From Orientallactaga sibirica (lineage: Eukaryota > Chordata > Mammalia > Rodentia > Dipodidae), in contig JAEOAD010000029.1 in assembly GCA_036365145.1 (NCBI GenBank), positions 26,396,001 through 26,460,000 on the forward strand: a stretch of DNA of 64,000 bases. The letters are read 5' to 3'. Under the pieces are notes generated by a model. That model had not been told where the DNA came from. It ran no database searches and worked only from the letters and a program-made list of their open reading frames with translations. Below are positions 22,712 through 33,847 of the stretch, piece by piece. Position numbers and translations under genes: made by a program. Numbering within the stretch: the first letter of the stretch is position 1; each line of letters starts with the position of its first letter.

Positions 22712-23607
22712 TCCTGTGACTTTCTGTTATATTTCTCAAAAGTTGTAATTCACCACAAGTTTAAAGATTAAGCAAAGCTTAAAATTTAAGTAAAGTTTAA
22801 AAGTTAAGTAAAAATATAGGAATTGGTTAGTTTTTCTTATCTTAAAGGATTTTCTTTTGTAAATGAAATTGTAAGGTAATTTTATGAAATGCACTGTTAG
22901 ACTTAGGGAGGAGACTGGAATGCTTACACTATAAAACTCAAGGTTACAAGCATTCCACATGCCCCGGTTTTTAATTATCGTATTCTACTGATCTTGTCAG
23001 AGCATATGGCCATGTGATGCCATACATAGGTAGTTAAGATAAAATACACAAGGCGCTTACTCTATGAAATTGTAAGTGTACAATTCATTGGCATTAGATA
23101 TATTTTAAATGTTGTACAACCATAACCAAGATTAATTTACATATTCTTTTACCTTCTTCCCACCAACTGCTGAGGACTCTTCAGTTATTTTGGTTGTCTA
23201 AAGCTAGTTTTCTAGCATATTCCTTCAGGGGAGTAGTCTTCCTTGGCTGCTTACCTGTTCTTTACATGTTCACAGCTCTTTACAGTGTTACTGCTTGAAT
23301 ACATGTTTGGATGGTTTCAAAATCTTTGTATCACACTGTTCTTTACTTAAATATCTTAGACATGTATCCCATTGTCTTCAGATATAAAGCATTGCTTGCA
23401 AAACTTAATGACAATCAACTTCTTTTTCTTTGTCCTTTATTCCTTTTTCTCTGGTTTCTCAAACTTTTTTTCCTTATTTTCATCAAATACCTTTATTACA
23501 ATATGTGCCAGTAGGAGTCATTTGAATTTTTGTTCCAAGTACACAGTGTGCCCTATCAGTGGGAGGGATCAAGTCTTTATTTCTTACCTACTAAATTCTT
23601 TATTTTC

Positions 23608-23708
23608 TTACACAGGTTCTTGCTAGGTAGCTCAGACTGGCCTCAAACTCTCAATCCTCCTTCCTCAGCCTCCCAAGTGCTAGGATTAGAGGTATGTACC
23701 AACATGCT
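23608..23708 (-). mobile_element. B1-like SINE fragment
   Basis: cttgctaggtagctcagact through aagtgctaggattagaggta, antisense and diverged. Confidence 0.7.
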
Positions 23709-23725
23709 GAGATTTTGTTTCCTTT

Positions 23726-23755
23726 TTATTTAATTCCAAGCAGAGAGAAAGATAA

Positions 23756-23795
<40 letters not shown>

Positions 23796-23934
23796 ACACA
23801 CACACTCCAGGGCCTAGTGTTGCTGCAAACACACTCCAGATGCGGGTGCCATTTTGTGCATCTGGCTTTACATGGGTACTGGGGATTTAAACCCAGGCCA
23901 TCAGGCTTTGCAAGCAAGTGCCATCTCTCCAGCC
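23726..23934 (-). mobile_element. Dip-like SINE
   Basis: GA-rich stretch 23757-23794, ctccagatgcgggtgccatt, gccatctctccagcc; part of the head is deleted. Confidence 0.82.
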
Positions 23935-24002
23935 TGCTTTATTCTTTCTAATGACTTCTTTTCTGAGTTTTTCTAGCTCTGATTCCATTTTTTAAGGGTA
24001 AT

Positions 24003-24063
24003 ATTTTTCTTATTTATCTATTTATTTGAGAGAAAGAGGGAGAGAGAGAGAGAAAGAGAGAGC
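24003..24063 (-). mobile_element. Dip-like SINE fragment
   Basis: Only the T-rich and GA-rich 3' portion remains. It abuts the internally deleted L1. Confidence 0.55.
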
Positions 24064-24071
24064 CAGTCCAA

Positions 24072-24470
24072 TTAGAGAGCAGTTGGTTTTCCCCATAACA
24101 GACATGCCACTGTTGCACCCATTGGCTCATTTGCTAGTATTTCTGTCTGGTTTTTCTTCAGTATTTCTATTTTCTTATTCATGTCCTGTAATGACCTTTT
24201 TATTTCATTAAGCTGTTTTTCTGTATTCTCTTTCAAGAGTTTGTTTTCTTTAATTCCTTTATTTTCTTCTCTGATTCCTTTTATTTCTTCTTTTATTTCT
24301 TCTTTCATTTCTTTGAGTATAGATAAAATCATTCTTTTGAAATCTTTGTCAAGAATTTCATCTAAAACAGTCTCATTGGTGAACAATTCTGATGGATTTG
24401 TAATTTTTGGTGGGATTGCATTGTCTTGATTCTTTGTGTTTCTTGTATTATAATGTAGTGACTTTTGCAT
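24072..24470 (-). pseudogene. L1 ORF1p N-terminal part
   Basis: Opens MQKSLHYNTRNTKNQDNAI and carries a strongly charged coiled coil (EEIKEEIKGIREENKGIKEN) typical of the ORF1p trimer stalk. The frame is open for 132 codons, but the last ~20 come from 3'UTR across the deletion junction. It lacks the RRM and C-terminal domains. Confidence 0.8.
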
Positions 24471-24762
24471 CCTGGATTGATTTGATGCTTAGGTTTTCTA
24501 TTTATCTGCAGTGTTCTTATGTGTGGTGATCCACCTTTATATACTTTCAGGATATGAGTTTAAGGTGCCAAGTGTAGCTCTTGTACCCAAGTCCAACCTC
24601 AGAAGTAATCCTAGCTGTTGAATTTGCTTGTTAAGCAAGTATTGTAGTGGACTGGTGGAACAATTTACTGGCAAGTTCTAAACTTCAACTGAGCAAAATA
24701 CACATTCAATTAAAATGAACACAGAGCATACAAGTGTGGGAATTAAAACAAACAGTCTTGGA

Positions 24763-24919
24763 GCCGGGCGTGGTGGTGCACGTCTTTAATCCCAGCACTC
24801 GGGAGGCAGAGGTAGGAGGGTCGCCGAGAGTTCGAGGCCACCCTGAGACTACATAGTTAATTCCAGGTCAGCCTGAGCCAGAGTGAGACGCTACCTTGGG
24901 AAAAAAAAAAAAAAAAAAA
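24763..24919 (+). mobile_element. B1-like SINE
   Basis: gccgggcgtggtggtgcacg to a 20-base A tail. Target copies aaacagtcttg / aaacagtctta. Little diverged, so young. Confidence 0.93.
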
Positions 24920-25797
24920 CAGTCTTATAAGGTCAAGATCCCTAAGGGTGTGTGTTGCTCTACACCCTTAATCCTGTCAGCTAAGAGATAGAGGATTTTT
25001 GTTCTGACTTGTGCTTCAGGTCAGCCTGGAGCTGGATCAGACCCTGCCCCCAATAATGACAAAAGCAAAAGATAAAGGCCCTCTAAATCTAAAAGTATTA
25101 CAGGCAGCAATATTCAACACCCCATATTCAGCTTATTTTAAAATGGTAAGGCCAACCACAAATATGTAACCCATAACCTGCCCTGACCTGGAAGGAGAGA
25201 TTAGCACTTCCAATGCAGGCCTATGTACCTTTTTTTTTTTTTCTTTTTCTTTTTCTTTTGTCAGCCGGCCTTGTTACCTTTTGGTGTGGCTTCCAATCTC
25301 ACCAATGCTGAGTGACCACCTCGTTCCCTGAGCTGTGGTGCTTGGCTCAGCTTGCTGGATGCAATGCTGGTGATGTGGTGGAGAGCTTGAGCTTGCTTCA
25401 GCTGGATATGTGGCTGCTACTTGCTGAATGCTGGCAGATCGCCATGGTTCTGATGGTTGGGGGATGGACCAGTTCAGGAATCCTGTAGTTGCTCACACTG
25501 TTCCCAGGTATCTCTTTCAGTAGCTCAGCAGACTTTTTTTCGATTTCTGGGCTCTGTGAGGAGACTGATGAGGCTGGAAAGTCCTCTTTTTGGGGTGGCT
25601 GCCGCAGCAGCTGCAGCAGCAGCTCAGCGGTTTGGGGTGGCAGCTTGGAGCCATGGGTGGGGCCGCAAGCTCAACAGCAGGGTTGTGGCCGTCTCCTGCT
25701 TTTCTGCTGTTTCCTGGAGAAAATATTCTGCTCTTTTCCGAAGAAGAGTGTAGTTTTTCTTAAATCCCTCCCTGGTCTGGTTTGGTGTGGCTCCTAT

Positions 25798-25808
25798 GCC
25801 GCCATCTT
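25798..25808 (-). promoter_or_regulatory. YY1-type motif at L1 5' end
   Basis: The minus strand reads AAGATGGCGGC, a perfect YY1 core, within about 20 bp of the L1 5' end. In human L1 a YY1 site in the same place sets the transcription start (established). Confidence 0.6.
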
Positions 25809-25867
25809 ACCTGGAAGTTCCAAGTGCCGTTGGAATTTTGATGGGAATTACATTAATTGTGTAGATT

Positions 25868-26023
25868 CCTTTTTTTATTTTTTTTTTGAGGTAGGGTCTC
25901 ACTCTGGCCCAGGCTGACCTGGAATTCACTATGTAGTCTCAGGGTGGCCTCGAACTCACAGTGATCCTCCTACCTCTGCCTCCCAAGTGCTGGGATTAAA
26001 GGTGTGCACCACCATGCCTGGCT
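25868..26023 (-). mobile_element. B1-like SINE
   Basis: Full-length antisense with T tail; ggtgtgcaccaccatgcctg end. Close to consensus. Confidence 0.93.
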
Positions 26024-26985
26024 ATTATCTGTTCTTATATTGAGGTCTTTGTTACATTTGGACTTGATTTTTCAGGCATGGCAAAATGTGTGGATCAAGT
26101 TTCACTTTCCTGCATATATTTATCCAGTTTGGCCAGCACCATTTGTTGAAGATGCTGTCTTTTTTTCCAGTCTACATTGTTAGGGCCTTTGTCAAATATC
26201 AAGTAGCTGTAGTTACTTGACCTAAAGTCTGTGTCCTTGTTTCTGTTCCATTGGTCTATAATCCTGTTTTTATGCCAGTACCATGTTGTTTTTTATCACT
26301 GTGGCTTTGTAGTATAGCTTTAGATCAGGTATGGTGATACCTCCAGAGGTGTTTCTTTTGTTGAGGATATGCTTGGATATCTGAGGCCTTCTGCCATTCC
26401 ATATGAATGTTCAGATCATTTTTTCTATCTCTGTGAAGAAAGATGTTGGGATTTTTATTGATGTTGCATTAAATCTATATATTGCTTTTGGTAATATTGC
26501 CATTTTCACAATGTTAATTCTGCCTATCCAGGAGCATGGAAGGTCTTTCCATTTTCTTAAGTCCTCCTCAGGACTTAGTCCTGATGTGATTCCAAGGAAT
26601 TTTTTTTTATGCTATTGAAAATGGGACAATGTCACTTATTTCTTTCTCTGTATCTTTGTCTTTTGCATATAGAAAGGCTACTGATTTTTGTGCATTGATT
26701 TTGTATCCTGCTACTTTACTGAAGGAGTTAATCACTTTTAAGAGTTTTGAGATGGAGGTTTTTAGGTCACTTATGTATAGAATCATATCATTTACAAATA
26801 GGGCTAACTTAATGTCTTCCTTTCCAATTTGTATCCTTTTTATTTCTTTCTCCTGTCTTATTGCTTGAGCTAGTACTTTCAGTACTATGTTGAAGAGCAG
26901 AGGTGAGACTGGACACCCCTGTCTTGTTCCTGACCTTAGTGGGAATTCTTTTAGTCTCTCCCCATTAAGTATTGTTTAGGCTTTA

Positions 26986-27001
26986 AGATATATATATATG
27001 C

Positions 27002-27032
<31 letters not shown>

Positions 27033-27045
27033 TATATAATTTATT
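26986..27045 (+). repeat. TA/CATA microsatellite
   Basis: (TA)n, (CATA)n and (TA)n again, next to the tail of the B1 that follows. Confidence 0.85.
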
Positions 27046-27205
27046 TATTTATTTATTTTTGGTTTTCTTGAGGTAGGGTTTCACTCTAGCCCAGGCTGAC
27101 CTGGGATTCACTATGTAGTCTCAGGGTGGCCTTGAACTTATGGTTATCCTCCTACCTCTGCTTCCCAAGTGCTGGGATTAAAGGCGTGCACCACCATACC
27201 CAACT
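27046..27205 (-). mobile_element. B1-like SINE
   Basis: Antisense full length with TTTA-rich tail, nested in L1 ORF2. Confidence 0.9.
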
Positions 27206-27885
27206 CTGTATAACCTTTATTATGTTGATATATAAACCATCCATGCCTATTCTTTCCAATGTTTTGATCATGAAGTGATGTTGTATTTTGTCAAAGGCCT
27301 TTTCTGCATTTATTGAAATGATCATGTCCTTTTATGTTGCCCATGGCTATGGTACATTTCTAATGTGATTTTAGTTTTACGTTGTTCATTTAGAGAGGGA
27401 GGAAGGTGGTGAGCATATTTGTGATTCTTACACCTCTCCTCAGCTGCTTTCACTACTTGATTAGAAAGAGAGCTGTGTACTTTCTGAGCTGCCTTTTACC
27501 TGATCCCTTTCTCTACATTTGCCCAGAACCACTTTGCCCCTGTGGCAAGCGTTGTCTCATGTGATTAGCCTGCTATTCTCTGAAGTTGCTTTTTCCTGTC
27601 TGCCTTGGTCCTAGAATGGACCTTCATCTTTCTGACTTTGAAGACTTACAGGAGCAATGCTGCTGTCACAAGTCAGTCTGCCTCAGAACCCTGTGATTTG
27701 GAATTGAAGAACTCAACTTAGTTTCCATTTCTAACTTAGTCTTTGGCTAACATCCTTTGAAATCATAATAATAGTATCAAAATTGTTGTTAAGGAGGTTG
27801 TATATGTGTTTGGGAAATAGAAAATATTTTGGGAAAACTTGTACAGACAAGAAAACTCTTAATGAATGCTTTCAACTTATTACAG

Positions 27886-28008
27886 TATTTTCTGACCTTT
27901 TCTTTATGTGTTAAAAGAAGATGTGCCAGTATGCTAAATATAATTATTTAAAGCATTTTCATAATTCTTACTCAAAATGGAAATCTGTGAAGATCTTGGG
28001 TAAGGAGC
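27886..28008 (+). repeat. Diverged direct repeat, copy 1
   Basis: tcttctgacctttt-like start through aatggaaatc and gggtaaggag. Aligns with 29046-29173 at roughly 70 percent by eye. The two copies flank exon A. Confidence 0.65.
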
Positions 28009-28432
28009 AATGACATAGAGACTGAGAAATAGACATATTTTATGCTCTCTGTTGGAATATTTGGCGTTCCTTATACTCAAAGCCAGTCATGACCAGTGCT
28101 TCCTGCTCTTCCTTTAGCACACAGATTGGTATGTTGTTTGCTTCTCACAGATGCCATGTGGTGAATGGTAGGCATTTCCCACAGACAAGTAGGAGGTGTA
28201 TGATTTATTGTTCTGAACTTTTCTGTGATAACCTTAATTCTAGAAATGTAAAGAACAAAAATAATTCAGGGACAGAAACCAGTAGTAGTTGCTTTTAGGA
28301 CTGTGGCTTGATGGGAAATTATTTCATTAAAAAGATCACTTTGTCAGGAGTCCAGGAGTCAGTGGTAGTGAAGAATAAGGCAAGTTCACACTAATGTTAA
28401 TAAGTTTATCCTGTTCCTCTTACTCCCCAAAG

Positions 28433-28606
28433 CCAGTGCTGAAACTCTACCAGGATCATAAACAGCCAGAATACATATATGAACAGAACCGAAATCAGCT
28501 AATAAGTTCAGGAGTCCTTAAACTACCAGGAGGCATACCTGAAAGAAGTTCTGCCAAATCTCTTACTCCATCTCTTGAGCCTGAAGATGTTTTGAAAAAA
28601 TTTCAG
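28433..28606 (+). CDS. Dnah6: Dnah6 coding exon A (N-terminal tail)
   Basis: This is the first recognisable exon, with 58 codons in phase 0 at both ends. It follows the acceptor ccccaaag at 28425-28432 and ends CAG before the donor gtatga at 28607. It starts at PVLKLYQDHK and ends LEPEDVLKKFQ, matching human DNAH6 from about residue 76. The open frame extends upstream to 28394, but that stretch is intronic: a good AG sits exactly where the homology begins. The exon encodes the poorly structured start of the dynein tail, before the regions that bind light and intermediate chains. It is flanked by two diverged copies of a 125-bp sequence (27886-28008 and 29046-29173). Confidence 0.88.
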
Positions 28607-28675
28607 GTATGATATTAAACTACTTAACTAATCTTGCAAATTTTAGTTTTTTATATCCTTGCTAACATGCAGCAT

Positions 28676-28805
28676 GTTTTTATTTATTTTGAAAGAGCTT
28701 ATTATTATTATTGATTTGCAAGGAGAGAGAAAGAGAATATGCATGCCAGGATCTCCTACCACTGCAAACAAACCCCAGAGGCATGTGCCACTTTGTGCAT
28801 TGCAG
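28676..28805 (-). mobile_element. Dip-like SINE fragment
   Basis: GA-rich part and ggcatgtgccactttgtgca; the head is missing. Confidence 0.65.
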
Positions 28806-28844
28806 CATACTTTTAAACCATAAGTAGAGTTGCAGCAATCCTTT

Positions 28845-28990
28845 TTAAAAATTTTTATTTTTATTGACATCTTCTTTAATTGTAGACAATATCCCATGTT
28901 ATTTCCCTCCCTCCCCCACTTTCCCTTTGAAACTTCATTCTCCATCATATCCCCTCCCCCTCTCAATCAGTCTCTCTTTTCAGTTTGAAG
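28845..28990 (-). mobile_element. L1 extreme 3' end
   Basis: T-rich tail, tattgacatcttctttaatt, cccctccccctctcaatcag. Strongly 5'-truncated insertion, same family as 296-440. Confidence 0.75.
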
Positions 28991-29045
28991 TTATACCCAT
29001 TTGGGGCAGTAAAGGAGAATCACAAGAAAGCTTCTAGCATCTTTA

Positions 29046-29173
29046 GTGTCTTCTGACCTTTTTCTCGCATGTTGAAAGAAGGTGCAACAGTGTGCTGAAA
29101 CATTACATAATTATTTAAACTTTGTCATCGTTTTTACCAGAATGGAAATCTTTTACTATCCTGGGTGAGGAGA
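29046..29173 (+). repeat. Diverged direct repeat, copy 2
   Basis: Partner of 27886-28008, sharing ttctgacctttt, taattatttaaa, aatggaaatc and gggt(a/g)aggag in the same order. Confidence 0.65.
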
Positions 29174-29930
29174 ATATGGCAGCTCAAAGGATGTTTATTT
29201 TTTGTAGCTAGTAGATAGTATGGAGTAGGTAAATTGCCTTGCAGAGGTATGAGGTATGAATGAAGAGTAGCTTCAGGTAGAAATCATGAGAGTTTTGCTT
29301 TACATGATTATCTGTAGACACCTAAGGAGAAAATGTTTATATTTCTTGAGATATCATAAATAGAACCAGAAAAGATTTGACTGCTCATAAATTTATTCAT
29401 TTGACATAAAATGAGCTTCAAAAACTTGAATTCAGATGAAAGGGAAAGTGGAAAGGAATGTTGGCTTGTGAGCTATACTTCCTATGTGTGACTGGGAAGA
29501 ATTCAGCCAAAGGGAGTTAAAGAGAAACATGGAAGGAAGAGAGATGCTCAATAAAAGAAGAATATTGGCACTACTGAGTAATTTTTCTTCTTTTTTAAAG
29601 TATTGACTTCTCAGATGAATTTGGATTGTAAATGTTGCAATGAAGATTTCTTGGGGGAGAGAGGGAACAAAGGAGGGAGGGAGGAGGGAGGCTGAAAGCT
29701 GGGAAGGCTGGAAGACCCGCTGGCTTCTGGTGATAAACGATAATTGATTTCCACCATCAGATGAGCTGTTGACACAAGTAGTACTGCAGGTGTTCTACAC
29801 TTGATAAATGAATGCTTCCTACACTTCTCATTCCAAATCTCAACATATGTGACTATTCAATTGAATCACATCTTCCCACTGAGTTACATAATTAGAGATA
29901 AGTGCTCAGATATAATTACAACCCTATTCT

Positions 29931-30084
29931 TTTTTTCTTTTTGGTTTTTCGAGGTAGGGTCTCACTCTAGCTCAGGCTCACTTGGAATTCACTAGGTAGT
30001 CTCAGGGTGGCCTTGAACTCATGGCGATCCTCCTATCTCTGCCTCCCAAGTGCTGGGATTAAAGGCCTGCACCACCATGCCTGG
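29931..30084 (-). mobile_element. B1-like SINE
   Basis: Full length antisense. The target acaaccctattct is on both sides. Confidence 0.93.
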
Positions 30085-30304
30085 CATACAACCCTATTCT
30101 TGATGAAAAATTTCACCTAGCATATATTAAAACTTTTAAAAAGATATAATGAAAAAATGTATTTTCTATTACAATATTAGTACTTAAGTCTCATAATCAA
30201 ATAAAGTTCACAGCCGCCCTTGTTGAAATACTGAGGGAAGAGAAGGCCATGTGCATTTTCCCCACTGTGAGTACCAAGCCTGTCCTTTCACATCAGAAAA
30301 CAAG

Positions 30305-30452
30305 GCTGAGGGCTGAGGAGATGGATCAGTGGTTAAAAGGCACTTAGTTGCAAAGCCTACTGCCCTGGGTTGATTCAGGTTCAGTTCCCTAGTACCCATG
30401 TAAAGCCTGATGCACAAAGTGGCACATGTGTCTGGAGTTTTTTGTAGCACCA
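30305..30452 (+). mobile_element. Dip-like SINE, 3' truncated
   Basis: ggctgaggagatggatcagt head to tgtctggagttttttgtagc; the CT-rich part is lost. Confidence 0.75.
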
Positions 30453-31179
30453 AAAAAGCAATGCTGTACTGTTATCCCTGACCAGCATATAAAAGAAGTT
30501 CATTTTATCATTTGAGTTCAGATATATGTTTCTATTAGCTCTGAATTTGTCAGGCTTCTCCCCTCCAAGTGCTAGGTGACCAAGTATATCAAATCAGAGA
30601 TGAAAAATAATAATTACCACAAATTCCAAGTTTTGGGGAAAGTTGTTCCACAGAGCTTGTGGTAATAAATCTCTTGTAACCTCTATCAGCTATGCAACAG
30701 GCAATGGAATAGTCATTTATATGTATGCTAGCTTCAACAAGGCAGGTTCATGATGGTGGCCCTACATGTTTAACTCAGTCACTCATATACTAAGACAAAG
30801 TAATTACCTTTGGGGGTTGTGTCAACTTTTCTCAAGGTAATTATTAATTTTCTCTGTGGGAGGAATGAATGTGGGTGATGCGACTCCAAAGGTTTTGGAG
30901 GGAAACAAAAGGTGTGAGTGGTATGAAGGGCACAGACTGTGAGGCCCAAAGAATAGCTTGAAGCTCAAGTGCACAAGTCCTTGGAGAATGGCACATAGCA
31001 CTGGTCCATGAAATGGGCATTTCTTCATTAATAAAGGCTATTTGGTGAGTGATTTCTAATACCCTTCACATAATAAAGAAGTAAAGCTTATTATGAGTTA
31101 TGATGACAGCTATCCAAGATTTAACTCATTCAAAAGCACTGAGGTTCTCAAGTAGGTGAGGAGGTCAGGGGGATATATT

Positions 31180-31545
31180 ATTCAGGGCTCTCTAGAGGAA
31201 GAACCAATAGACTGAGTATATATTACAAAGGGATTTATTAGATTGGCTTATACAGTTTGGACAGGAAGTCCAACATGGCTGTCTGCAGGCTGGAAATTCT
31301 AAGAATCTAGTAGCTATTCAGTCTACAAGGCTGGATGGCTGAGCAGTCCCAATCTGGCCTTGGAAGCCTGGAGCATTCCTGGAGAGCCACTGGTCTTCAG
31401 TACATTTTGGAAGGCCCAACTGGGTTCTGTTGTCAGCATAGGGGGCAGCAACATGGTAGATACACTCACAAGCAAGGAGTGAAGGCATGAGGGAAAACCC
31501 CTTTATACAACCCTTTATATAAAAATCCCTTTATACCTGAGCCAT
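31180..31545 (-). mobile_element. LTR-like dispersed repeat, family not assigned
   Basis: ttcagggctctctagaggaa at the edge with AATAAA on the minus strand (complement of ggatttattagat). This pattern is common in mammalian MaLR-type LTR ends. Boundaries approximate. Confidence 0.45.
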
Positions 31546-31954
31546 ACCAAAAAGGCCGCCCAGTCTGGGGAAGGTCCTGTATTCCTTAGATAATGCCCTA
31601 AAACACCTGCCAGAAAATTAATGATGCCTAAATCTCTATATCCCAACTAAAATAAGAAGTTTTTTTAAAAAAGACCTGCTCAGTGGCATGTCTCCTGGTT
31701 GATTCCTGATTCAATCAAGTTGCTAATAGAGATTAAGCATCTCTCAGAGAGGGAAGCTACAGTTGGGGAAGATGCAGAGCAACTGTGCAAGGAGAGAGGT
31801 GAGCTCCCAGGCACACCAAAAGCTAGTGTATGGCTGTGTTAAGCCTGGAGTTAAGAGAGGAGAAGGCTATGGGAGCTAACAATAAGACTGTTTTGTGAAG
31901 GAAAGAGATGTGTGTCTGAGTAGGGAGTACTATCACTCCTTAACAATAGTTTAA

Positions 31955-32214
31955 GGGCTGGAGAGATGGCTTAGCGATTAAGGCGCCTGCCTCCTAAGCC
32001 TAAGAATGCTGGTTCCAATCTCCAGCAGTTCTAATCTCCAGGTCCCACATTTAGCCACATGCAAAGTGACGCAAGGGTGCAATGCCGCACTTGACCACAA
32101 GGGGGTGCACACATTTGGATTTCATTCGTAGCAGCTGAGAGGCTGCTGGCTCACCCATCTCTGTCTTCCTGTCCCTCTCTCTGTGTCTCTCTCTGTGTCA
32201 CTCTCAAAAAAAAA
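31955..32214 (+). mobile_element. Dip-like SINE, long subfamily
   Basis: gggctggagagatggcttag head, extra block with ccacaagggggtgcac, CT-rich part, A tail. The target aacaatagttta is at 31942-31953 and 32219-32230. Confidence 0.93.
32095..32110 (+). promoter_or_regulatory. CTCF-like motif in SINE
   Basis: CCACAAGGGGGTGCAC: one C-to-T change from the SINE consensus at the CpG. About 230 bp upstream of exon B. Confidence 0.4.
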
Positions 32215-32339
32215 AGAACAATAGTTTAAAATTTTTTCAGTTGCAGAATGCTTGCTTTTGAGGATAGTTTGTGCTTCTACTCAATTATATAGTGTTTTTC
32301 AAAAAATCATTTTATTTTAATAAAATTGGCTTTATTTAG

Positions 32340-32599
32340 GTCCATCGACCTTCTGCTGATGTTTTTGCTCCTTCTCCAAAACTGGCACGAACGAGTATTG
32401 GAAGAAGAGGTCTCTTCGGGACTAGGTCTTCAGCGTACCCTAAATATGTTTTCAATGACCGGGAAGAAGTTGTTAAAGCCAACATTCGAGATCCCTTGCA
32501 AATCATTAAAATAATACGTGAAAATGAAAATCTTGGATTTCTTTATATGATCCCTGCAGTGCCAAAGTCTTCCATTGAATATGATACATATAATCTAAA
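32340..32599 (+). CDS. Dnah6: Dnah6 coding exon B (N-terminal tail)
   Basis: 260 bp, starting in phase 0 after the acceptor tttatttag and ending two bases into a codon before the donor gtgagt at 32600. It encodes VHRPSADVFAPSPKLARTSI at the start and SSIEYDTYNL at the end. In between is a strongly conserved block (RRGLFGTRSSAYPKYVFND, then DPLQIIKIIRENENLGFLY) that identifies DNAH6. The final AA joins the A that opens exon C to make lysine. The true frame is not the one with the longest nearby ATG-initiated open frame, so gene finders could miss it. A long-type Dip SINE with a CTCF-like motif ends about 120 bp upstream. Confidence 0.9.
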
Positions 32600-33364
32600 G
32601 TGAGTTCTCTTTTATGAAGCATTTATTTAACACTAAAAATGACAAATAAGCTTGCAAGTATTGTCCATAATTAATTGGGCTCTAATGATGAATATGACCA
32701 AAATTAATTTTTATCTTCCAATTATAAATGAATCCTAATCACAACAATTTTATTTATGTATATAAATATATAATCATATTTATATTTATTCATATATCTT
32801 TCCTTTGTCTACTTGTAAAAATTAACTATTTTGCAAGGTAGTGCATTGTTGGGCTTCTCATATATTTATATAATGTTCTGTTATCCATTTTACTTAGTAT
32901 TACAAGTCTTTGCTCTTTTTTATTATTGAGACAAGAAAATGGCAAGCTATAAATGGTAGATGATGCATGATTTGTTTAACCGGTTGCATCTTTTCTTTAC
33001 AGACTGAAAATGAGGCATTTTGGAAATGAAACAAACTTGATAATGTAGAGTTCTTGTATAGATTAGTGATATACCCACATGAATTTCTCCAATGGAGCTT
33101 AACATACACTTATTGTTGATACAATTTTATGAGTCAGACTACTGTGAGTCTGAATTGCTTTAAAGCTCAGCCGTATAGGTAGTCATTGCTCTGCCTTTTC
33201 TGTCATTAGTTGTTGAGACAATTTCCTAGATGGAATAAGAGTTTGTCTTTGCCCCTCAAATTCCTTGAGCTACCTCTTCCATTTTCTTCTTATTATTTCT
33301 TTTTATTCAAGGCTACAATTCTATTTTTATTTTTTTAAACTTTTTTTGAGGCAAGTCCAACAGA

Positions 33365-33611
33365 CTGGCCTTTTTTTATGTGGGAGAGTGAGAGCAAGAG
33401 AGAGAGTGTGCATGAGAGAGAGAATTGGCATACCAGGGCCTCCGGCCACTGCAATCAAACTCCAGAAACATGCAGTCCCCTTGTGCACATGTATGACTTT
33501 GCATGTTTGTGTCATCTTGTAAGTCTGGCTTACATGGGATCTGGAGAGTCAAACATGAGTCCTTAGCCTTCACAGGCAAGTACCTTAACCACTAACCCAT
33601 CTCCTCAGCCC
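33365..33611 (-). mobile_element. Dip-like SINE
   Basis: Antisense with gagagagagtgtgcatgaga, cagggcctccggccactgca and accactaacccatctcctca. Confidence 0.85.
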
Positions 33612-33847
33612 AAAGTTACAGTTTTAATTAACCCAGATGACACTGAAGACAGCTGTCCTGGACAGAAGAAAGTCATCTTAAGGAAGATATAAAATGACAG
33701 AATACAAAAACTATTAATAGGAACAAGAAACAATCTATAGGCAGACTGTCTAGCCATTGAGCAAATGTATGCAGCATCTCTGAGTAGCAGGAGTTGTTTG
33801 AACTGCTATAAGTAGATTAGTGAAGCCTCTCAGTTAAAAGTGCTACC

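Larger units (their letters stand above)
24064..25826 (-). mobile_element. LINE-1, antisense, internally deleted, with intact-looking 5' end
   Basis: The minus strand starts ggtaagatggcggcatagg near 25810, continues through a 5'UTR of about 1.2 kb and ORF1 from 24470, then jumps near 24133 straight into 3'UTR text (aaatgagccaatgggtgcaa). The rest of ORF1, all ORF2 and part of the 3'UTR are absent. A B1 is nested in the 5'UTR. Confidence 0.82.
25829..27345 (-). mobile_element. LINE-1 ORF2 fragment, antisense
   Basis: Antisense ORF2 text aligned to 38308-38860 and 16570-17830 (tttgttgaagatgctgtctt, gggatttttattgatgttgc, aggagcatggaaggtctttc). Two B1s are nested. The FADD position reads FVND. 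The piece before the first B1 (25829-25866) may belong to a separate fragment. Confidence 0.75.
1..28432 (+). other. Sequence upstream of exon A (intron or 5' flank)
   Basis: No host-gene exon is recognised here. The first ~75 codons of DNAH6 are missing, so this is most likely the intron after the first coding exon, at least 28.4 kb long. It is mostly L1, LTR and SINE sequence, listed separately. Stretches where I see no assignable feature: 5690-5910, 6822-7000, 7790-8060, 8650-9395 (GC-richer than its surroundings, short open frames only) and 27346-28432 (AT-rich, apart from the duplicated 27886-28008). Confidence 0.6.
28607..32339 (+). other. Dnah6 intron A-B (3.7 kb)
   Basis: Holds a second copy of the sequence duplicated around exon A, a Dip fragment, an L1 3' end, a B1, another Dip fragment, an LTR-like repeat and a complete long Dip SINE. 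The stretches 29180-29917, 30453-31178 and 31546-31941 show no gene or repeat I can name. Confidence 0.8.

Noticed and set aside
25489..25917. 142-codon open frame
   Set aside because: Within the L1 5'UTR and an antisense B1; no domain.
28394..28432. Upstream extension of exon A with an ATG
   Set aside because: A clean AG acceptor sits at the start of DNAH6 homology, and the upstream residues (MLISLSCSSYS) do not fit the family.
32326..32514. 62-codon open frame overlapping exon B
   Set aside because: Wrong frame relative to the DNAH6 homology and splice phases.
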